Shown piece by piece: positions 30,381-42,590 of a DNA stretch of 64,000 nucleotides. Numbering within the stretch: position 1 is the first letter of the stretch; each line of letters starts with the position of its first letter. The notes beneath the pieces are model-generated. The model worked only from the letters and a program-made list of their open reading frames with translations. It made no database searches and was not told the DNA's origin. Position numbers and translations under genes: made by a program. The DNA comes from Epiperipatus broadwayi (lineage: Eukaryota; Onychophora; Udeonychophora; Euonychophora; Peripatidae), in assembly GCA_028023455.1 (NCBI GenBank), contig JAQFVV010000969.1, positions 1 to 64,000 on the forward strand, in the 5' to 3' direction.

Positions 30381-30789
30381 TAGGCTAATTATTTTATCTT
30401 CTTAACTAATTCTATTATATAAGCACTCAGGATTTCATTATTCTATTTCCCTGACACTAATATTTGTTATTTTAAAATAGATTTAGACACTTGTCATCAT
30501 AAAATAACTAATCAAATTTCCCATTAATAAACAATGTTACATATTAATTAATCAAGCCATGGCTACTAAAATAAAAGGTTTCACACACAAAATTATATAT
30601 AAATACAAATTAGATTTGATTTAAAATAATCATTCATTATTCATATCTTGAAAATAAATGTCATATGATTTATCTAGCAAAGATTTATATACAGTTATGA
30701 TCACTTTATGAAGTTATAACTAACTTTATAATATAAAAAATAAACATATGTATATTTCTCATTGATTAACCATTCCAAATTGTAGTAAT
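30381..30789. other. AT-rich non-coding DNA, nothing recognised
   Basis: It lies between the decayed minus-strand LINE and the first copy of dispersed repeat family B. No coding frame is supported. Confidence 0.5.
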
Positions 30790-31540
30790 ACACCACTTAC
30801 ATTTTAGAATTTCTTGTATTTTTTTTGTCTCACCCATCAATGTAAAATATAGGATAAAATGATTATTTCTTTTAAAAAATAATAAATTTGACTTTATTTG
30901 CTAGATGTTTTATCTACTACTGAAATAAATTTTAAATGTTCACATTTTATTTTTGTAAATATTAAAAAAAATAGACCATAATCAAAACAAAGACATTACA
31001 TGTCATGTTTCTAGAAAGATTATTTTCAGGTTAAAAAAGTAATGAAATATTTCTTAATTTTTATTATTGTTAAACATTTAAAATGTGTAATTATTTATTT
31101 CTTTTATATCTAACAAATTATGTTTTAAATATCTAAATTTTTTGAATATTTATTGCAAAATTATGATATTTTCTTTACTCCTAAATAAAGTAAATTGCTT
31201 ATGTCATAGCTTGTCTTCTAATTTGCTTCAGGCCATATTTTCATTAGCAGCTAAAATAATGTTATATTTTTGAAAATAAAATATTCCAAATCAAAATAAG
31301 TTATTAATAATTTACATTTCTTAATAACTAATAAATATAGTGCAAATTATTTTAAAAATAATAAAACCATAATAAATTTGCAAATAAAAATGTTTTTGTG
31401 TCATTGTAAACAGCAATGTCATAAAATACTGAACATTTTATAGCCTTGGCCAGAATCAATGGCAGAACATGTCAGAGCAAGGCTTGTGTCTATTATAAGA
31501 GTGGGAATTTTTAATTTCCAGCTTTTTACCATGGAATTCT
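30790..31540 (+). repeat. Dispersed repeat family B, copy 1
   Basis: This segment matches 59420-60170 in the same orientation and 46120-46775 inverted over most of its length. Landmarks in order are ATGATTATTTCTT, CTACTGAAATAAATTTTAAA, TTACATGTCAT, GAATATTTATTGCAAAATT, CAGGCCATATTT, TTATATTTTTGAAAATAAA, TAGCCTTGGCC and TATTATAAGAGTGGGAATTT. No ORF and no terminal inverted repeat was seen; the class is unknown. Confidence 0.8.
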
Positions 31541-32241
31541 CAAAAAAAAATAGTATACTAAAATATACCATTTTACATGCATTTTAACATGTAATACATA
31601 CAAAAAAAAAAATTACTAGTGTGCAAATTAGCCAAAAGACAAAATAATTTGGTTCATCCTGTCATAAAGTTAATAAAAAAACTATATGTGTTATTAACTC
31701 ACATATCCATTTGTTCATTTATCAATGTAACATAATATAAATATAATTAAACACTCCAAGCAACTTTAAGAAAAATATACTTTGTATAAAATAATTATAA
31801 TCATTTAAATTACCTAATGTGAACTTCGTATTTGTAAATCACATTCTTTCAAATTTTATGGTCTAGTTTTATATAAAATATAAAAATTAAATTCCAGTCA
31901 TAGTACAATCAGGATAAACTAATGCAATTTAATAACAAATGTTTTCAAATTTTTTTTAGAAAAATTATTAATTTTTTTTAAAAAAATATTAATATTGTTA
32001 GGATTCATAAATATAAAAAAATGTAACCTTTACTACATATTATAACTAAATTATAATTTTAATTGTTAGTGTCTTTTAAATAAATAGTAGTAAATTTTAT
32101 AGTTACTATTCCTCTTTATAAATGTCCTATGTAATAAGTTCAGTTAAAAAACTAAGGGGTTGTTGTTGCTATGTGATGAACACTGTCAAAAAATTTTTTT
32201 TCTTTTAAATCTTCCTTCCCTAGGTGCATAAAACAAAAACA
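31541..32241. other. AT-rich non-coding DNA, nothing recognised
   Basis: No gene or repeat relation was found between family B copy 1 and the (AAT)n array. Confidence 0.5.
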
Positions 32242-32507
<266 letters not shown>

Positions 32508-32792
32508 TGCTAAGTCATCTTTTTTTTTATATCTGCAGAAATCTTGAAAAATAATGTCTCCAATTAATAAAGATATAAATTACAATCTATTTTCTGCAAA
32601 TCTTTTATTTAAGAACATTATTTATCCAATAGTTATTTTAAAAATCCATTTCATAAAAAGGTAAGTTGTTTCATTACATGTACATATGCAAGTTTTAGTT
32701 TATTCAGGAACAGACACATCACTTTTGGTCAGATTCAATGGCGCCTATACCTAGGATAAAATAGATGTCCTTTCATTTCTAATATATATATA

Positions 32793-32932
32793 TAATATTA
32801 TTATTACTATTTGTGGGATATTCCGTGTAGTGAAAAAGCTAAATGCTGACGTTTCAGTACAATATCAAGTACTGAAACGTCAGCATTTAGCTTTTTCACT
32901 GCACGGAATATCCCGCAAATAGTAATAATATT
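32793..32932. mobile_element. Minimal PLE palindrome: two 3' termini joined in the hammerhead stem II loop
   Basis: The left arm (32793-32860) and right arm (32869-32932) are inverted copies of the 3' terminal sequence that also ends the PLE copies at 42.5 and 44.8 kb (GTACTGAAACGTCAGC, then ATTTAGCTTTTTCACT, GGAATATCCCGC). The 8-bp spacer AATATCAA is exactly the stem II loop of the hammerhead-like motif. Each arm therefore keeps only the 3' half of the motif (GUAC-U-GAAAC-GUC); the CUGAGGA half is missing. To the right, GACATCTTTTATCCG and following sequence extends the 3' end to an AT repeat. Confidence 0.85.
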
Positions 32933-32964
32933 ATGACATCTTTTATCCGTGAAAATATTAGAAT

Positions 32965-33048
32965 TAACATATATATATATGTTAATTCTAATATAATAGA
33001 ATTAACATATATATATATGTTAATTCTAATATAATATATATATATAGT
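32965..33048. repeat. Tandem AT-rich palindromes
   Basis: Two successive copies of a self-complementary unit of about 40 bp (AGAATTAACAT, then TA units, then ATGTTAATTCT), followed by more TA. It directly follows the minimal PLE palindrome, whose 3' end contains the same AGAATTAAC, so it looks like terminal sequence amplified in inverted form. Confidence 0.75.
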
Positions 33049-33175
33049 AATGATGAGTTACAATCTGACACATCATCCAAATATTTAGGACAATCTGCAA
33101 ATTTTAGCCACCTAAACATATTTGCTTAACCAATAAATTGCTAAGCAATTTGTCATATTAACATTTTTCTATTCC

Positions 33176-33176
33176 A

Positions 33177-33222
<46 letters not shown>

Positions 33223-33331
33223 TACAATGTTAGTATACATAACTGTTTTCCCTAATCGTTTAATGGCTTCTATTATATCTTTAAAAATAAAAAGATGTTT
33301 ATGCATATATATATATACTAACATTGTAATA
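33176..33331. repeat. (CA)n(TA)n and an inverted-repeat pair around 75 bp
   Basis: A CA run (33176-33199) passes into TA (to 33222). ATTACAATGTTAGTATA (about 33222-33238) recurs inverted as TATACTAACATTGTAAT (about 33315-33331), again next to a short TA run. It resembles the TA-flanked inverted repeats elsewhere in the window, but the internal 75 bp are unrecognised. Confidence 0.6.
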
Positions 33332-34269
33332 AAATATGTGTTATGTGTCATTAACTGGGGAGAACTATACCAAAAACTTGCACAAAAACCTTGCAAAACA
33401 ATGACTGAATTTAAATCTAAACATATAGAAAGCAGCTGTAAAAACAAAATTTAATTTGTTCATAAATTATTGTTTTAATCCCAATTATATATATTATATC
33501 TGCTCAACAATGGAAAATGACAAGGTTAAAAAAATTTTAAAAAATGAGATAAGTTTGCCCTGTGAAAAAACAACTAATTAAAAAAAAAAATGTTTTGGAA
33601 AGATAAGACTTTTTTTGTTTAAAAAAAGACTGGAGATGGCAGACTGGAGATTTCATCAGCTATGATTACTGCCACTGCTAGATGGTTGGAGGCCATATTT
33701 GTACACCAATTTAAAAACTGTTTGAAGTGCTGTGCGGTTATAATTGCTTTTATGACAAAACTATTTTCAAAGAAGAACTGTTTCAATAGAATTTTCATCA
33801 TGTCTGGATAGACCAACTGAAGATGAATCTCGGAGACAAATCATCCTGCTAAACATGCCTTTAAACATATACAGAAACTGATCCAGCACTGCCTCATGCC
33901 TTCTCAATTAAATTGAAACCTAAAGTCTTCACCGGACATCACCATGGAGTGAATGCTATATAAGCCATTGGAAGACATCAGCAAATTTTGAGTTTATACC
34001 TCATGGTAAAATGTTTACTTTATTCCTTCCAGGGTAGAATTTTTAGTCCCAGCTTAATCTTAAAAGTAACTTATTTTATTGTATAACTTTTTTATTAAAT
34101 TTAAAATATTTAGAGCATATATTTTGTTTGCTTTTTGTTATATTTATCATAGCCATTGGAATCTTAGTTTTAAGAGTCCAAATTTCTTTTCTATATTACA
34201 TATCAGAGAGTGTGTTGTGAGATTATATGTTATATTCTTAATATTTCTTCTGTTTATTGCACTAACAAT
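33332..34269. other. Unrecognised sequence, partly less AT-rich
   Basis: The stretch 33600-34010 has more G and C than its surroundings and may be a relic of a mobile element. Frames on both strands lack known motifs. The minus frame 33619-33816 (65 codons) is the longest and has no recognisable domain. Confidence 0.4.
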
Positions 34270-34990
34270 TGATAAATGCTTTGGCAGATTTCATATTTTT
34301 TTATTTGCTCACTTGTCCTTAGTTTTTATTGTAAGTTAAATAATTTTAAATATGTTTAGTTTGCGGTTCTTGCAAACTTCAAATATTTTGGCTGGCAATT
34401 TATGACTTTATTGATATGGATTTCTGAAATGAGAGACTTCATTCTAGATTACAAAAGTTTGTAATCATATATTTTATTGTCTTGTATGTGAATTCAACCA
34501 TGTTTGTTTTAAATGCAGTATAACATGCAGCAGTGCTGCAGCATTATAAAGTCATTAGTTAATAAGCTACAGATTAATTGTCCATGCTGGTTTCATTGAT
34601 TTCCTATGAGACCATAATTGTTTCCATACCTCTGAATCAGGAAGCTAGAGTTGTTGTTCTTGGCAATTTTATAAATCGCTAGTAGTCAGATATTATACCC
34701 AATCCAATTTTGTTTTTAAATTTATAGGTGAGAGAAATTTTACTGGCAACACTTTAACATTTTCATGTTTGCTGTACTCATGTGCACTCTCTAATAAATA
34801 TGTGTAATCAAATCTAAGTCAACCTATTTTTATTTGTGGCTACATTTCTTTATTTATTTTCATTATTTTAATAAAATTTACAACTTGTTTAAACTTAATT
34901 TGGCTGAGATTTTTCTTAATGCTTTTATTTCTCAATTGTCTAAACTATATTTAAGATTTCTTGTTTCTCCCTGAGTTTAGTCCTGCACAG
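34270..34990 (+). repeat. Dispersed repeat family A, copy 1
   Basis: This matches 50760-51795 in the same order and orientation. Shared landmarks are ATAAATGCTTT(A/G)GCAG, TTTTGGCTGG-like sequence, (T/C)AGGTGAGAGA, GTACTCATGTGCACTCTC, AACTTAATTTGGCTGA and CTCCCTGAGT. There is no ORF; the class is unknown. Confidence 0.75.
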
Positions 34991-35098
34991 TCAGGTTCAT
35001 ATATCCTGTCCACCTATTAAAATAAATGTCTACTTCCAAATTTTTGGAATAGTTGTGCCCTTATGATCAGTATATGCAAAATCAAAATTTTTCACCGG

Positions 35099-35102
<4 letters not shown>

Positions 35103-35168
<66 letters not shown>
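35103..35168. repeat. (TA)n microsatellite
   Basis: An AT dinucleotide run of about 65 bp. Confidence 0.97.
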
Positions 35169-35170
<2 letters not shown>

Positions 35171-35989
35171 AGCTAAATATGAATATGCTATGAAAGTTAT
35201 TATAGTTTGTAATCAATAAATAAGTGATAATATCTATTACAAAATGGAACCTGAGGCTATTGTGACTTCTTCTCACCTCAGGTGTATGGCCTATCTCTAA
35301 CCCTCTTTGGATAGCCACATTTTAATTGTAAAGTAATATATAAAATATGACAGCCAATTTGTAATTAACATAAATATAATACCATAGCCTGTTTGCAACT
35401 ATCATAAACATTAATTTAGACAGGCCAATAATGAGATAAATAAATTATTCCATTTCTAAACACACAAAATAAAAATAAAGATTCATCACTATCATCTTTT
35501 AAGATTTAAAATATTTTCAATATTGGGAAGTTATTGTAACCCTCAAAATACATTACCAATTGTCATCAAATAAACCAATATTAGCTATAGCAATGAAATA
35601 AAATTACAGTGAAAGCAATGTAGTACATTAAACATTATCTCCAATAAAAGATCCCTTCAACAAAGAATCCTTCCTTTTTTTTTCCACATATATAAGACCA
35701 TTCATGGTCACATGCACACACTGGCATTATTTATAACAACTTAAAAAATCATCAGAGAAAGTTAATATTATCAAGTTGGAAAAAGGAGTTGATCACTTTT
35801 ATTCAGTTTAGCTGAGTAATGTGTTTTCCTGGGTGCCACTAGATTGTTTTGAACCTAGACAAAAATATCAACTGTCCATAGTGTACTGGGTTCAAAACCA
35901 TTCTGTACATCCTTTACTACACATTCCCTGGATGAATAAAAAAGACATTTTTATATCTTATCCATGTCAAAAAAATTATAAGATCACTA
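35169..35989. other. AT-rich non-coding DNA, nothing recognised
   Basis: A short perfect inverted repeat (ACCTGAGG/CCTCAGGT, about 35249-35282) is present. A GGTTCAAAACC string at 35889 resembles a pol III B box but has no A box at a proper distance. Confidence 0.5.
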
Positions 35990-36122
35990 TACAATAAAAT
36001 GTATATATCCAACACTCATAGATTTTACTAGTTCAGTTTAACTATATTCATATACAGATGCATGTATTCTCTTACTAATGGCTTACAAACAAAGATAGTG
36101 AAGACCATTACTTACATATATA
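35990..36122 (+). repeat. Direct duplication, copy 1 (about 130 bp)
   Basis: Nearly identical to 36818-36948 (ATATCCAACACTC, ACTAGTTCAGTTTAAC, TTACTAATGGCTTAC, GAAGACCATTACTTACATAT). The two copies are about 0.83 kb apart in direct orientation. Confidence 0.9.
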
Positions 36123-36777
36123 AACATTAAACCTAGTTATTTAATTAAAATATTCATTATAATATAATGATGATGGTGATGATTCCAACCACAGCTTTTG
36201 TAATGAACTCATAACACCAAAGTTATATTTTATAAGCATATAGGCACCTTCTGAAAATCATATTATGTTTAAACTAGGATTTAATTATTACTCTTTATCA
36301 TAAAATTTAGATTCTGATAAATCTATAATTACTTATCTGAAGAGTATTATGCTTAAACAGTGATTTAACCAGTAATATAATATCCACCATAGATGAGGAT
36401 GGTCAAAACTCATGGGCACAACATAAAATTTTGGCTTTTTACTTTTGACCTATAATTACTCAAGACTTGGTTATATGTCAAGTGTGATCTTAAACAACAT
36501 TATATGTAAATTACTATCGGATGCTCAACACCTACTTAACATTGACAAGTGATGATGATTAATTATAATCAAAACAAGATTTAAAAAAAATAACAATACT
36601 AATAATAATATCTCGGAAACTAAACACGTAAAAACTATATTTATTCACACTCTTCTTTTTAATACATCAAATTGTTAATTATACGATTGACAGTAATTAT
36701 TATGTTAATTAAATACATAATTAAGAGAGAATTTATATATGCATAACCAAATAAACTTTTTTATTTTTTATATTTTT

Positions 36778-36782
<5 letters not shown>

Positions 36783-36822
<40 letters not shown>

Positions 36823-36941
36823 AAAATTTATATATCCAACACTCTTATAGATATTACTAGTTCAGTTTAACTATATTCATAAACACATGCATGTATTCTC
36901 TTACTAATGGCTTACAAACAAAGGTAGTGAAGACCATTACT

Positions 36942-36988
<47 letters not shown>
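36783..36988 (+). repeat. Direct duplication, copy 2, enclosed by (TA)n
   Basis: The 36818-36948 segment repeats 35990-36122 with few differences and is framed by (TA)n at 36783-36818 and 36944-36988. Copy 1 lacks the long TA runs. Confidence 0.9.
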
Positions 36989-36990
<2 letters not shown>

Positions 36991-39010
36991 TCATGTTCCC
37001 ATCTATTTTAAAATAAGCTGGCTTAAAATGACATAAAAAATATTCTATTGAATGCTTATTCAATATCTTCCCTACTTATTATATATGTCACTAAGGTAAA
37101 TTTCATTTATGCAATGTGTGTGTTCATTTTTTTACTTCTATGCATGTGTGAAACCCTGCTCTTTAATATGCTATCTTAAAATAACTATGTCGAACTCATT
37201 TTGTCTGGTTGGTATAAGCAGTCACACACACACACACCCTGTGATATGTCAACAAATATATTATATTAAAGTGTGTCCCATTATATTATGCATTGATACA
37301 TAAATCACATATACAAAAAATGTTATTGAAACCTTGAGCAAAAATAAATTATAGCAAATTTATTACACAAAGAGATAAATAAAAAAACTTCATAAAGCAT
37401 ATATTGATAGGTTGCTCAATTATCACACTGAATATATAACAATAATTAAAAGATATTTTATTATTACAATATATAAACAATATTAAAAGGTAATGAAAAA
37501 CTAAGTTTAATGAATTTTAAACTGTGTGTGTGTGGAATGTTATGCAGTATTGATAATAATATAATCAATAAACAAACCCTTAATGTTTATGTATCAAAAG
37601 AGAAAAAAATGCTTGACTATAGAAAGAGTGTCAATGTTTACTTTTAATAAGTAAATGAAAAAAAAAATGTTAATCAAATTTTAAAGTTACCTGAACCATT
37701 TTTCAAGTTACCTGATCCATTTTCAGTTCTTATTAATGTCATAGGTTCAAATATCAGACCACTCTCTTATTTATAGCTTAGATTGGTTGGTTTGACTTAT
37801 TCCTACCATTGTAAAAGTTATTGCAGGCACTTTTGATAAATATGAAGAAAACTTAGAAAAACTGATTGGTAGACTAGTTGAGGTTGGTGGTATGGCTTTT
37901 ATACATCTTCTTTCTTATTCTTTCTCCTTTCAAAGATGATGATCCTTTAATAGACCAAGAGGCAAAAAAATCTCTCAGATAGCATAGGTAGTTGGTTTTA
38001 AATTCAGTCATTTTTGGGATATTAAAGACTTGTATATCAGTCCACAGATAGACCAGTGAATTAATCTGTGATGTGAGATCTAAGAGAACAAAAGGGCAAA
38101 ATTAGCATTGCATCTTCATTGTCTTACAAATAGAAAAATAAATAAATACCATTTTATATTATTTTCACCAATTTCTTTTAAGAAATTCAATTTTGATCAA
38201 TCCCTCCAGATTAACTTAGCTGTGAGATTATTTATATAACTGCACATCTGCTTTTATGATGTTTTAAAGCAAAAGTCTCACATTTTCTTTTTTAACTTTT
38301 CAAAATAAAAAATCAACAGCTCTTCCTGAGCTCACAAGAAACATATGAAGAAAAACTGCCTCTATGAATATTGTGCCTCTCTTTTATATCTCCATATTTT
38401 TGATTAAAATTCTCCTCCTACAAAAAAAAAAACTGTCATTTCGAGATAGCAATCAGAGCCTCACAAATTGATGGTTTAAAGTAATTGATAAGAAAATTAA
38501 TATTTATCTTATCTACTCATCAAAACATTTCTATCCATTTTGGACAATCTAAAATCCAGATAACATAAAGACAACAAAGTTTACAATCTATGGTCAACAG
38601 AGATCTTTCTAAATGTCTCAAGTTTGCACAGCCATACATTTCTTTCACATGTGTGCAATTCAGCTATTCATCTATTGACGTTTTAAACCATCCTGTCCAG
38701 TTTGTTTTATTTTAAAGAAAATAAAGCTAAATAACTTAATGTTTTATTTAATAATAATAAACCAATATATTGAATATTATTTTATGCAACCTTCTCTCTT
38801 CATTACTGGGTGTAAATCACAAATCTGTTTTTTTAAGAAACAAATAAATTCACCTGTATAGATTTTACTCTTAAATTATTTGTGTATTATTTGTAAGTAA
38901 ATGCAAAAGGTGAAAATCAGTTAAACTCATCTGTTAAATTAAGATGTAAGAAGAAATTTTTGTTATCTCTTTATCTACCCAAATGCCTGTGTGCATTTTA
39001 TATATATATA
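36989..39010. other. AT-rich non-coding DNA, nothing recognised
   Basis: No gene was identified. The section 37680-38720 is slightly less AT-biased and may hold old element debris, but no motif supports a class. Confidence 0.45.
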
Positions 39011-39063
39011 TAAAATACATATTTTGCGGGTTCATCCGTGTTAAAAACTTTTAATATCAATAT

Positions 39064-39103
39064 ACTGACGTTTCGACTTGGTCACACAAGCCATCCACAG
39101 AGT
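39064..39103 (-). ncRNA. Hammerhead-ribozyme-like motif, PLE family 2, left arm
   Basis: On the minus strand: ACU, CUGUGGA, U, stem II GGCUUG/CAAGUC with a short loop, GAAAC, GUC, AGU. Stem I (ACU/AGU) and stem II can pair. The core has U where canonical CUGANGA has A6, so this copy may be inactive. Stem III has no loop (GAAACGUC), as in the minimal dimer-type hammerheads described for metazoan PLEs. Confidence 0.5.
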
Positions 39104-39399
39104 TATAAAAAGGTAGAAAGAAGGTTGTAGAGGCGCTACAATCACTGGTTTGAATAAAACATTAAAAATCCCACCAATAGCAAAAATGTTAAATTTAAGA
39201 ATGTTTTTTAAAGAAATCTTTCCAAATAGGCCAGATTGTATCAATAAGCGAGATGATACGTGCAAACTTCCTCCTATTTGGAAAGATTTCTTTAAAAAAC
39301 ATTCTTAAATTTAACATTTTTGCTATTGGTGGGATTTTTAATGTTTTATTCAAACCAGTGATTGTAGCGCCTCTACAACTGTCTTTCTACCTTTTTATA

Positions 39400-39439
39400 A
39401 CTCTGTGGATGGCTTGTATGACCAAGTCGAAACGTCAGT
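39400..39439 (+). ncRNA. Hammerhead-ribozyme-like motif, PLE family 2, right arm
   Basis: The same structure as the left arm on the plus strand, with a one-base loop difference (UGUAUGAC against UGUGUGAC, which lies in the stem II loop). The stems are preserved. The core again reads CUGUGGA. Confidence 0.5.
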
Positions 39440-39518
39440 ATATTGATATTAAAAGTTTTTAACACGGATGAACCCGCAAAATATGTATTTTATTTATTTA
39501 ACCTGTGCAAATCTTCGT

Positions 39519-39562
<44 letters not shown>

Positions 39563-39564
<2 letters not shown>

Positions 39565-42452
39565 CTTGATTTATGACTTACTATTGTAATAAACATACTA
39601 TTAAATTAATTTAGTCTTTGTCCGTCTCATTTATTGAACAACTATCATTATCATTATTAGAAATAGTATTAGATTTTAAATAATAATGTGTTAGGTGGCC
39701 AGGTATCTATATGTTTCTCTTTGGCCTATGCCAGCCATAAATAAATTGTATACTATATGTAACTTCAAGTGTGGTCATCCGTAGGGTCTTGAGTGGTGGT
39801 ATACTGATGAATGGGTTGAAGTGTGGTCAGATTCGAGATTTCACAATCCTGGTCTCATCAACTTTGGTCTACTGTCTGGATTCTAGATTCTGTTATGTGA
39901 ATGTATGAGACCGATATATGTTGATTGTTTTTCCCACATTTATTTAAAATGTTTATAAGCTAAACTTCAAGTTATAAATGCATTTTGTTTTCACCCATTT
40001 AAAGACAAACTACACATCAGATATCTTTTATTAGACCATAGTGGGAAAGCTTAAGATATAAACTTTATGGAATATCCTTTTAAATCTCTAATTAAAATTT
40101 CTAGAGAATATTGCAATGTGGGAAATGGTTTGTAGTTGCAAATTGTCATGCAACATTGTAACACTTAGAGGGACAATGTTTGTTTATATTAAAATTTTAT
40201 GCTTCATCTCATTATGGAACATCTCACTGTAATGAATATTTTTGTTTAGTGATTTTTTTGAAAATAATGTTTCAGTACTGACTTTTGAGTATTTCAAAAA
40301 CTGTAAACATCAATTTCTCAATCATAGCTGCCTTTTGATTTTTTTATCAGTAATTGGTGATATATCCATTCTTCACTATGCTATTTACTTTTATTCTTGT
40401 TGTGATGAATATGTGTTACAGAGGCATGGATAATTTGAAACTGTTTTCATATAAAACGTTGCCACTTGTCTATTTAATAAATCACTTGTCACACAACACA
40501 ATGTTGTCTTCAAACTTGGATGTGGACATGCACTGAATTCTTCTTTTTATATCTAACATATGTACAATTTTCCTTGTATTTTTCTATTCATTAATTCATA
40601 TTTCTTCATATAAATATTTTATCTGCACTGTGGCTAATGCCTTGATAAATACCAGCATGAGAATGCATTCATTAAGATGATAAAATAATAGTCTGTGCAT
40701 TCTATACATTTCTGTTGATATCTTGTGTTGAGAAGGTACTATTTTTCATTGAAATAATATAATTCAAAACTGCAAAACAGTAATGAGGAAGACAGTGATG
40801 ACATATTGTACTTATTGAGAGTTAGAGGAGACAGCAGAAATTTTAATATGACTAGAAAGAAAATTATTTTTTATTCACTCTCATAATGTTAACTGTAAAA
40901 ACTAAAAAAAATGCAATAAATAAATAAAAATATGCATGTTTTCTAGTTGAGTACATTAGAAATAACACATTGCTTATTTAAATATATTGGTGTTAATTTA
41001 TATTGTTATATACATTCATAAACTTGAGTTGTATATTGGTATAAACATGTAGGTTGCATTATTTTAAAAGTGCATAGGAAGTGTAGAAGATTTGATGGTA
41101 TTTGTGAATGTTGATACACATTATTACTTTAATCCAAGGACAAAAATGTCGTGTTAATTCAAATTTAATACTCTATTTGAAGTAAGCAAGGGATTTTGTG
41201 CAGAGATGTTATATCACATGGAGCCTGAAAGTGACATATTTCAGTAACTTTCTGCATGAATTGTTTATCATTATAGATTATTATTTACATATATGAATAT
41301 ACATTTATTATTTTGAACTTTCGATCTTGCATATATTTCAAAGACCTTTCAATTTAACAACATATATAATTAGAACTTTTATTCATTTATAAAATATGTA
41401 TATTTAATGACAATCATAAGTGGGTAACGATTAATTTGTTAATATTGCATTATATTCATTTTTATAACAATTGGATATTGGTTTGGAAAATAATGAAATG
41501 ATCAATGATTCAATTTTCTATAAACAATGTAGACATAAATAGAGCCAAATGAAAAAAAAAAAAAACGTAAACACTACACATATTTTATTGAACCGTTAAA
41601 AGTATTTCTAGAATTATCTTTCTTTCTTTATAATAATTTTCAAAAGTCTGGCTCATTTTTTTTATAAAAAGAACAAAATAAACAGAACATTTATCCAATT
41701 AAAAAAAATTGAATTCCATTTAAGTATTTTATTTTTCTTTATTCTTTTTTTTCTTTTAATGAAATATATACATATATAAAAAGGAACATCAAAAGGAAGG
41801 GGGGATAGATTAAATAAATAAATACAAAATATTGTCCTAACATGCGTTTGAGTTTTAGATTACGAAGCAAGAGTCATATACTAACTAATATTAAAAAAAA
41901 TTGTTTGAGATATCAACTCACAGATTTTGTATTTGAAAAAAAAAAAAACAGTGAGAAATGACTCTTACACATATTGTTTAGTTTGAATATGGTTTAAAAG
42001 ACTGGTTGCAAATCCACTGATTACCATTAATTTATAATTATTTTATTTCTAAAGTAGAAAAAATGTCTAGACTATACTTACTTAAAAATTTAATAACATT
42101 CACTAAATCTAGGACTTTTATTGGGTTGCAAAAATGTGTTTAACATATAACTACTTACTTATAAATGTTGTTTCTTGTTTTTAAATAAATGAAATAAAAA
42201 TCTCTATTTTAAAGTTAGCTTATAATCCATTTCAAATTCAACCATATATCCACAGTAGTACACTAAACCCATAAAAAGGCAAGCTGAAACATAAGGCTGA
42301 ACTGATATTTAATTTTATGTGGAGACATACATATAAATGCAGGTACACTTGAAGTTTGTTTATTAAGCACCAACCCAAGTTAATCTTGAAATAAAATAAA
42401 TGCTCATTTTTTTTAATTAAAAAAAAACTTAATCATAGAAACCTTAAACCTT
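39563..42452. other. AT-rich non-coding DNA, nothing recognised
   Basis: (TA)n at 39523-39562 precedes it. No coding frame or repeat relation was found in this 2.9-kb stretch. Confidence 0.5.
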
Positions 42453-42550
42453 ATATATATATATATATTAATTCTAATGTTTTCACGGATAAAAGATGTC
42501 ATATTATTATTACTATTTGCGGGATATTCCGTGTAGTGAAAAAGTTAAAT

Positions 42551-42590
42551 GCTGACGTTTCAGTACAATATCAAGTACCTTCCTCAGAGC
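42551..42590 (-). ncRNA. Hammerhead-ribozyme-like motif, PLE family 1, minus copy
   Basis: On the minus strand: GCU, CUGAGGA, A, stem II (G)GUAC-UUGAUAUU-GUAC(U), GAAAC, GUC, AGC. CUGAGGA fits the CUGANGA core and GAAAC-GUC fits the 3' core and cleavage triplet. Stem I (GCU/AGC) pairs. One extra A sits between core and stem II, and stem III has no loop, so activity, if any, would be expected only in a dimer. Confidence 0.6.

Larger units (their letters stand above)
39011..39492. mobile_element. Head-to-head palindrome of a second PLE family (terminal region)
   Basis: The arms 39011-39230 and 39273-39492 (about 220 bp each) are inverted near-identical copies around a 42-bp unique spacer. Each carries, from centre to edge, ACATTCTTAAATTTAACATT, CTCTACAAC, a CTGTGGAT...GAAACGTCAG hammerhead-like unit, and an end at CGCAAAATATGTATTTTA. 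I noticed only a few differences, such as ACCTTCTTTC against ACTGTCTTTC, and TGTGTG against TGTATG. The outer flanks are short TA-rich runs, with (TA)n at 39523. No RT or nuclease sequence is included. Assignment to PLEs rests on the shared terminal motif and layout. Confidence 0.75.

Noticed and set aside
33619-33816. 65-codon minus-strand frame in a less AT-rich stretch
   Set aside because: Considered as a transposase or pol fragment, but no motif of any family could be identified.
35825-35905. Possible tRNA-derived SINE with B box GGTTCAAAACC
   Set aside because: No convincing A box at the right distance, no tRNA-like fold and no second copy in the window.
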